A DNA stretch of 64,000 nucleotides, taken from positions 27,162 through 91,161 of the forward strand of contig WHUX01000212.1 in the NCBI GenBank assembly GCA_015179025.1. The letters are read 5' to 3'. The notes beneath the pieces are model-generated. The model saw only the letters and a program-made list of their open reading frames with translations, was not told where the DNA came from and ran no database searches. A program made the translations under genes and the position numbers. How positions within the stretch are numbered: the first letter of the stretch is position 1; each line of letters begins with the position of its first letter. Source of the DNA: Terfezia claveryi. Taxonomy: Eukaryota > Ascomycota > Pezizomycetes > Pezizales > Pezizaceae. Positions 58,135 through 64,000 of the stretch are shown here, in pieces.

Positions 58135-58860
58135 TTCCGCTGACCAGCAGCTTGCGCGCTTTCTTATCTCGTTTACGGCGCCCGGATTCTTGCCACCTTC
58201 GCGGACCTGCCCAACGTGGAAGCGGAGGGCTTCATTTCCAATGCGAATTTGAGCCAGGAGCAATGCAATTCAGGGTCACGCTCTTCGGAGTTGGCAGGCA
58301 AAGTGTAGTTCTTGGTCGTGCAGTTGGGTGCGGGGTAAATTACGGTAACCCGCGGTGACGATCTGTCCAATGAGTGCGCTCTCGGAATTTCGGTGAGTAG
58401 AGAGAGCCATCTATTCAGGTACGGTAGTCGTTACTGATTCGAGAGGGGTTGTCATAGTTGTTGTGTTTGATGAATTCAAAGCCGACAGACGTGTGAGTCA
58501 GGGGTTCCTGCGAACTGATGGAGTGAGGGAGGGGCTGGTGGGGACTCCGCTGGCGTAAACATGGTCATGGAAGCAGGGAAAGAGTCCGTTGTAGTTGTGA
58601 TCCACGGAGAGGGGCCGTAGGGGGGCGAAGTTGACGGTTAGGGTAATGGGGAAGCCTGCTGGAGATGGAATCACTGTGATGAGCTAAGTTTGGAGCATGT
58701 AGGACAGTTTATACTGCTCATTTTGGCTGATCTCGAGCGCGGGCAAGAGAAAGCAGTCTGTGCCTTGGTGTGTTAGTGGCTCAGCATGAGGGGCACAGGT
58801 GGTGTCCGTGGCTTATCGTGCGGCACACAGGTAGTGCGTCAGCTGACTACGGAGGGCAAG

Positions 58861-58964
58861 GTTTTTTTTTATTTTTATTTTTATTATTATTATTAAATAC
58901 TCAGTAAGTAGTCGTATGTGATGGACCATGGTGAGCCACCGGAAAACCCGAGTGCATTGAGGAC
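58861..58964 (-). mobile_element. SINE-b: 5'-truncated A-tailed retroposon with 8 bp target duplication
   Basis: AGGGCAAG is present at 58853-58860 and 58965-58972. On the minus strand the body reads CACTCGGGTTTTCCGGTGGC, then TACTTACTGAGTATTTAATA and an A-rich tail. It lacks the box A half seen in SINE-a and SINE-c. Confidence 0.7.
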
Positions 58965-59034
58965 AGGGCAAGTTAATCTGCCAGGTCCAGTGTCTATATA
59001 CCGTGGGAAAGAAAAGCTCAAGTGCCCATGGCAA

Positions 59035-60420
59035 GAAGAAAGTACTTATGTATAAGCGGGAGTGAAGATTAGAAACAAACTCAAGTGAAGCAGGCTGTCT
59101 AACCGGCTCATGCCAGATGACCCCAGGGGGCCCGACTGGAGATGCTCCAAGCTATAAATGTGAAAAATATAGAATACCATGTGTCATGTGCCCGAGGCCC
59201 CCTCCTCTCACGGCGTTGCTGTCTGGAGGAAGCCGAATACAGTTTCTACCGCGCCCCACCAGTCTCCGGCTAGTCTGGTTAGAATACCCTAGTGATCAAG
59301 CGGGGTATCTTAGAGGTTGTGGTGGTTCGGATAAGGAACCGTGCTGGAGTACTCGTAAGCTCTGGATGAAAGTGTTGAGCCACAGCTGCTGTGTTGACCC
59401 TCTCTAGATGTAGTCTGGCTGCGTGCAACCAGACTACTCTAGATGAGAGTACGAAAGGTCTCTAATGAGGGATTGTGCCTGACGTAGTTCTATCCTGCAC
59501 AGTAATAAAAAATATTTGCAACAAAAAAAAAAAAAAACATCAAATTGTACCGGTATCAGTATCACAGAAGGCTTAAACGGCGAGACACATTGTTGCTTGC
59601 CTCCAACAGCTCAGTCTACCGCCGCTCCCGTCTAGGTACAGTACCTATACCTTAATATTCGAGGGGCGAACATGTACTGTACTATACATAAACCCCGCCT
59701 CTACCGATTGGCTAGTTTGACCCATTGATCTTAAAAACATGACCAATATATAGTGTTCCAAATATCTATGGTAGCTTTCTGAGGGTAATATGTATACACC
59801 CGGATGATGTTTCAAAAAGAGCAAGTTAGATATAGTTATGGCTGTAGTAGTTTGATTATTATTTGGTTTATCGGTCCAAGTCATCTGTGTAATTCAAATT
59901 CAATCTTCGGTGCTGTATATCCTAGGTAATTTCCAGGCCGGCCGGGTATATGCCCTCGAATTGTGGTATGCTTCAGCTTGGGTACATTTTCCATTTCTGT
60001 AGCCTGGCTGGACTACACTTTCTGGGATGGTAATACCTTTCTATGCACAGTTGCGTTTACAAGACTTTGAAAAAAAAGTTTTCCCAGACATTATGAAACT
60101 AAGTTTCATGTTAGACAATACACCTCTGCTTATAATGGTGCGGACACATTTATTGCCATTCTATAAGGCTGCGGGCATAAACTGAAGTAAGCAGCCACTG
60201 GAATTCATATGCAACTGTCTTTGTATGTGATTCATTACATTTTTCAAGTAGATTTATCGGATTTTTGAAATTGTCAGCGGAGAGCAACCGGGGGCGAAGT
60301 AGATGTAGGTAGGATCTAATAATTATGAGTGAGGACTTGCTATAATACCACATATAGCCTTGATGTAACTCACTTATATATTTTATAGCTGTATAATCTA
60401 ATAGTATTCTAAGCAGGGTT
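59035..60420. other. Intergenic region with tRNA-like and A-tailed fragments
   Basis: Contains a tRNA-like segment at 59268-59355, an A-tailed segment starting GTAGTCTGGCTGCGTGC at 59408 and ending in A15 at 59526-59540 (SINE-d candidate), and GTAGCCTGGCTGG near 60000. Open frames at 59117-59407 and 59884-59645 show no family signature. No gene is supported. Confidence 0.5.
59268..59355 (+). other. tRNA-like segment
   Basis: Starts GGCTAGTCTGGTTAGAATACC (box A-like) and about 60 bp later has GGTTCGGATAAGGAACC, a perfect 5 bp stem with a 7-base loop where a T-arm would be. Acceptor stem and anticodon arm are not convincing, so it is more likely a tRNA-derived retroposon head than a tRNA gene. 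Confidence 0.35.
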
Positions 60421-61103
60421 TGTAATGAATGGTACTAGACAGTATTCATTCGGTACCGTTTATACAATCTATATCTATAGGCACGGACGTTTGTGTATTT
60501 CGGTTCTGCTGAGGTAAGACCTCAGAAGGGTAGGGAGATTACTATGTGGGACGTTCCCGAAGGGAACAGTAATTAACTGGTGTAATCTATCTTATATGAT
60601 TTATGCTATCTAAGCTATATGATCTTGATCTGATCGGAATATAGGCTTGCTTGCTCCATGTGCTTGTTTGGTTGCTTCTTGTCTTTCTTCTTGTGGATTC
60701 CAGAGGGAATCCAGCGGCCTATTTATACTCCTCTGAGATCTGATGACTAAAGAAATAAATACAATAAAGGGTGGCATACCAGAAGGTGGTGCGCTGTACA
60801 AAAAGGGTCATGTGGCCATGATAATGAGTCACACGCCTTAAACGATGGTCATGTGGCTATAGTAATGAGTCACACGCCTTAAACAGAGGTCACGCGGTCA
60901 TAATGAGGGTGTCTTCATATGGCAAGTGCCATGGAGCTTCCCATGGCAGATTCCGTATGCTATGGACGCTTATAAAACAGTATGGGGTGGTAGAAGGCTA
61001 GTCCTTCAACCGAGAGGCTTAGTTACATAACATAGTAGTAATATAGGAAATACAAAAGTATATAATCAATTATATAAGCAATAAGATAACGTTCTCTAAT
61101 ACA
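60421..61103 (-). repeat. 3' LTR of Gyp-1 copy D
   Basis: 683 bp; plus-strand ends are TGTAATGAATGG and CTCTAATACA. It contains the duplicated ACTATGGCCACATGAC block (about 60806-60880) and the TATA box (GAGTATAAATAGG on the minus strand, near 60730). Confidence 0.9.
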
Positions 61104-61293
61104 CTTCCCCACATAGAAGGATTTCCTATCCTTACTTCCTTCGCTCTGCCATATTGGTTTCCATACGTCCTAAGATTTGATGCATTGTTAATACATTAGC
61201 ATTAACGTGAATATCCTTAGTGTTTCCTTGACTCATGATTCTATCTCGTTCTTGTTAGATGAGAGCTCGGGTCTCATCTCTGGTTCATGGTCC

Positions 61294-62946
61294 TTATTTT
61301 CCTTTAGTCCTTCGACGTCTCTTGAATGTATCTTCCATACTTCCGGTAGTCCAGAAGTCTTGAAGAATTTCGGTAGTGATATCCTTGGCGTTTACCCAGG
61401 AATCATATTTAGAAGTATATCCTAGCCATCTGACCTTATATTGTCTTTCTCCAGTTCGAGGAGCTGTTCTGAATTCTAATACCTTTTCAACTTCATAACA
61501 ATCTTCTTGAATTGGTCCTGGTTCTTGAGATTGTCTGTGAGGGAACTGGGTAGGATCATTTTTATAGTAGGGTTTAAGTTTGCTGATATGAAAGGTATTA
61601 TATATGAGGTGGAGGTCAGGTTGACTGGATAAGTCTAGGCTATAGTTATTGCGTTTCCGATTACTAGAAATAATGGGAAATGGGCCTAGCCATTTTGGTT
61701 TGAGCTTGTTGAGGGTCGGTTCGATCCTTGTATTGAAGTCATTGATAGTGGGTTTTTTCTCCTTGCATGTAGAAGCATTATGTCCTGAGAACTTACAGAA
61801 ATCACAACGCTGTCTGGAGGTTTTGGTATCTTGAATGAAAGAGGGTAGATCTTCGTCAATGGCTACTCGCTTTTTAGAATGAGTGGTGACGGCGGCAGTG
61901 TTGATTGGAACTGCGTTACTGCTGCTAGCAGTTGCAGCTGGTTGTTGAGGTGCATTCCATGGTTGTTGTGGGGTAACAGGAGTATTTACGATCTCCTGTT
62001 CCATTTGTCGGTTAGTCATCTGTTCGGTAGGGTTACTGAACTGGATGCTGGGTTGGAGAGTGGGTTGTGTCGGCTTGTTGGCAATCCATCTTTTTGCCCA
62101 TTCTCCGATTTCCTGGATAGCTTCTTCACGGCTGAGAGCTGGTGGAGGTGGATAAGCTGGCATTTGTTGTACTGGTGCTAGTTCCTTTTGAGGCTCATTT
62201 GCGGATAAGATATGCGCAATACGAGTCGTAAGGAATTCCTTCTCCTTCTTAAGAACTGAGGCTGTCAGGTCACAGTTCAAACTGCCATGTCCATGGTGGT
62301 TGCAGATTGCACATGTTTCGACGGTGAACATGCAGTTGTTCATGGTGTGGGAGCTGCCATGAACTGGACAGTAAAAATCACGGTAAAAGGACCAGTGTAT
62401 CCTTTTGTGTTGTTGCCAATTGCTATGAGCCAGGTCAATAGCAATTTCTTTCGCTTCTTCAGGAGCGAGGGTATTTTGTTGTGCGTTTTCAGAAGATGGA
62501 GGCCCGCTGAAAACTTCTTCTGGTATAGTAGATAGAGTCTCGTCATCTGAGGACTCTTCTTCCTTCATCATGTCATATTTGCTTTCTTCATCCTGGATGC
62601 CCTCGAAGTATGGACAGAAGATATGGTGTCCAAGTTCTTCAGCTCTTCCACGACATTTATTGAAGTCGCAGTCGACATGCTTGAAATTGATAGCTCCGCG
62701 AGAAACCATATTGTTCTGAGTAGAGGTTTCTGGTGAGTGGAAAGTTCTTAAAGCATTAGTAGAGATATTGCGGTTGTAGGTATGGTTAGGAGGATCGATG
62801 CTGTTGGAGATATAATCGTCCTCGGTGGTGGGAGTGTCCAAGTATTTATGCTTTCTTGATAGAGCGTCTGCTATCAAATTTTCCTTTCCTGCAGTATGCT
62901 GTATGTCTGTATCAAATTCCATTAGGTAATCTTGCCATCGCCTCAA
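61294..62946 (-). CDS. Gyp-1 copy D polyprotein fragment: RNase H end, zinc linker and chromodomain, integrase deleted
   Basis: Open for 550 codons from within RNase H (MRRWQDYLMEFDTDIQHTAG, whose family continues DALSRKHKY) to the stop at 61294. Linker residues about 180-240 hold CPVHGSSH and CAICNHHGHGSLNC; residues about 350-410 hold RCDFCKFSGHNASTC, a perfect CX2CX4HX4C knuckle. NDFNTRIEPTLNK then joins LKPKWLGPFPIIS directly, skipping integrase. The chromodomain (YEVEKVLEF, YKVRWLGYTSKYDSW) and a basic tail (KRRRRTKGK) follow. The frame starts artificially because a one-base change near 62980 separates it from upstream RNase H. As a protein it would lack integration activity. Confidence 0.85.
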   Translation of the reverse strand: MRRWQDYLMEFDTDIQHTAGKENLIADALSRKHKYLDTPTTEDDYISNSIDPPNHTYNRNISTNALRTFHSPETSTQNNMVSRGAINFKHVDCDFNKCRGRAEELGHHIFCPYFEGIQDEESKYDMMKEEESSDDETLSTIPEEVFSGPPSSENAQQNTLAPEEAKEIAIDLAHSNWQQHKRIHWSFYRDFYCPVHGSSHTMNNCMFTVETCAICNHHGHGSLNCDLTASVLKKEKEFLTTRIAHILSANEPQKELAPVQQMPAYPPPPALSREEAIQEIGEWAKRWIANKPTQPTLQPSIQFSNPTEQMTNRQMEQEIVNTPVTPQQPWNAPQQPAATASSSNAVPINTAAVTTHSKKRVAIDEDLPSFIQDTKTSRQRCDFCKFSGHNASTCKEKKPTINDFNTRIEPTLNKLKPKWLGPFPIISSNRKRNNYSLDLSSQPDLHLIYNTFHISKLKPYYKNDPTQFPHRQSQEPGPIQEDCYEVEKVLEFRTAPRTGERQYKVRWLGYTSKYDSWVNAKDITTEILQDFWTTGSMEDTFKRRRRTKGK

Positions 62947-62959
62947 TTTTTGACTTGCA

Positions 62960-64000
62960 GGTGTTTGAGTATGGAAGGTTACTAACGGTTTGTGGTCGTA
63001 AGGATAGTGAACTTGTGACCTCTCAATTGTGCTTCAAAAAATTTTAATGAGTCAATAATCGCTAATAATTCTTTTGAAAGGTAGGATAATTAAGTTGTGC
63101 TGGATTAAATTTTCTAGAGTGGAAGCATGATGGTCTGATGTGCGTCAACGGTCCTTGACCTATCCAAGATCCTAGTCCTACATCACTAGCATCACAGACT
63201 AGATATTTGGGTTCAGTAGATTCATTATTCCAGGGTTTTAAAACATGTGGGGAATTCACGAGTTCCTTAAGTTTTTTAAACGCTGCATTATGAGTATCTG
63301 TCCATTCCCATTTCTTTGTTTCTCCTTGCAGTTCTGACAGGGTGCTTGTATACGATGCCAAGTCAGGAATAAATCTGCTGAGATAATTAACGATTCCAAG
63401 GAATCCTCTAAGATCCTTTTTTCTTGTAGGAGTTGGAAATGTTAATATAGTAGTCCTCTTCTTCGGGTCTACATGTAATCCATCTGATGTAAAACGTTTC
63501 TAAGATTTCCAATCTTGGAGTAAAAACTGCATTTGCTTTCTTTGAGATAGAATTTCTCGTCCTGTAGACGTTGAAGTACTTTCTTCAAAATTCTACATGT
63601 TCTTCATACGTTTTGAGAATATAATAATATATCAATATAGATGATTAAATTTTTATAGACCATGTCCTTAAAATTTCATGCATAACGCGAACCATGGTAG
63701 CTGGTGCGTTACGATCCCCTTGTTGCATAACTCTACTTCTGAAATATCCCATGTGACATAAAAAGGTAGAGTGTTGCTCAGATTCTTCATCGTTCCTGAT
63801 ATTAAAAATCCGTCGGCTAAGTTGACCTTAGTCCAAATGGGATTCTCGCTACTAGTTCAATTGCTTCATTAATATCTGGCAATGGGGTGTGGTCCAGTTC
63901 GACGGCTAAATTGCAGTCTCGACAGTCATTGACATGTCTGGCTTCTTCCGGTTTATATCGTTTAGGGATAGTGAACATGACTACAGCATTTGTGTCATTT
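62960..64000 (-). pseudogene. RT and RNase H of Gyp-1 copy D, partial
   Basis: RNase H N-terminal part lies at 63361-63062 (CDASDVGLGSWIGQGP); upstream, RT motifs near 63620-63660 encode the IDD region with a few disruptions, and NAPATMV lies near 63690. Small indels (about 63000, 63060, 63500, 63590) break the frame. The element continues outside the window. Confidence 0.8.

Larger units (their letters stand above)
57633..59034 (-). pseudogene. Decayed minus-strand gene for a Cys-containing, possibly secreted protein, split by two SINE-like insertions
   Basis: Read on the minus strand: MPWALELFFPTVYRHW at 59034 (possible start), TDCFLLPALEISQNEQYKL near 58768, ITVIPSPAGFPITLTVNFAP near 58679, LSVDHNYNGLFPCFHDHVY, VTVIYPAPNCTTKNYTLPAN near 58347, NCIAPGSNSHWK, then RKRDKKARKLLVSG up to 58141. 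The frame continues beyond SINE-c from 57994 as SCYGCDSSPSADPQTWYSTC and ends near 57633 after a hydrophobic stretch. Several stops and shifts are present. Composition (Cys, Pro, Asn, Thr) suggests an extracellular or surface protein. I do not recognise the family, and the upstream limits are uncertain. Confidence 0.5.
60421..64000 (-). mobile_element. Gyp-1 copy D: minus-strand Ty3/gypsy copy lacking integrase, running off the window
   Basis: Its 3' LTR is 60421-61103 and its internal part continues past 64000 into RT. It is the least mutated copy: a 550-codon frame is open. The internal part near the LTR ends in GTGGGGAAG, a purine tract typical of the plus-strand primer. Compared with copies B and C the integrase (about 1.2 kb) is missing. 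Confidence 0.92.

Noticed and set aside
59268..59355. Functional tRNA gene
   Set aside because: A T-arm-like hairpin exists, but acceptor and anticodon stems do not pair well.

Overview
The window looks like repeat-rich DNA from a filamentous ascomycete (Pezizomycotina). The evidence is short spliceosomal introns (57-208 bp, GT..AG, CTGAC/CTAAC-type branch sites), a HAD phosphatase of the Pezizomycotina type, chromodomain Ty3/gypsy retrotransposons, and repeat copies whose stop codons mostly look like CAA/CAG/CGA/TGG turned into TAA/TAG/TGA, the pattern left by RIP-like C-to-T mutation. A truffle-like pezizomycete is a guess only. There are no rRNA genes or clear functional tRNA genes. Only two protein genes look intact (a secreted PLC-like phosphodiesterase and a HAD phosphatase); a third host-type gene (Crinkler/RHS-like) is nearly complete.

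Layout. 1-21.3 kb: three head-to-tail copies (A, B, C) of one large Ty3/gypsy family (here Gyp-1; LTR about 680 bp, TGTAATGG...CATTACA), with an AT-rich relic between B and C and a GC-rich MITE-like insert inside B. 21.3-25.0 kb: an LTR fragment of another family, a 1.8 kb foldback element, minisatellites and a 600 bp imperfect palindrome of alternating 25-mers and (AT)n. 25.0-33.65 kb: the main find, an 8.62 kb element bounded by 171 bp terminal inverted repeats. It holds a decayed DUF6589-type gene, a convergent RecQ-type helicase gene with a C-terminal SAP-like segment, and a third gene I do not recognise. 33.85-44.3 kb: the host-like island (PLC-like gene, Crinkler/RHS-like gene, ankyrin remnant, HAD phosphatase). 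46.7-55.5 kb: a Mutator-like element whose transposase is split by a 6.24 kb chromoviral gypsy element (Gyp-2) with a perfect 5 bp target duplication. 55.6-56.2 kb: a TA-flanked mariner-type MITE. 56.6-59.5 kb: short A-tailed, tRNA-like retroposons (a candidate SINE family), two of them apparently inside a decayed minus-strand gene for a Cys-containing protein. 60.4-64 kb: a fourth Gyp-1 copy (D) on the minus strand that lost its integrase by a frame-keeping deletion and keeps a 550-codon open frame.

Most of the sequence is explained as nested mobile elements of different ages. The layers can be ordered: Gyp-2 is younger than the Mutator-like element; the SINE-like copies are younger than the gene they interrupt; the foldback and LTR fragment lie at the truncated end of Gyp-1 copy C. 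All names for repeat families (Gyp-1, Gyp-2, Gyp-3, SINE-a to d) are local labels.
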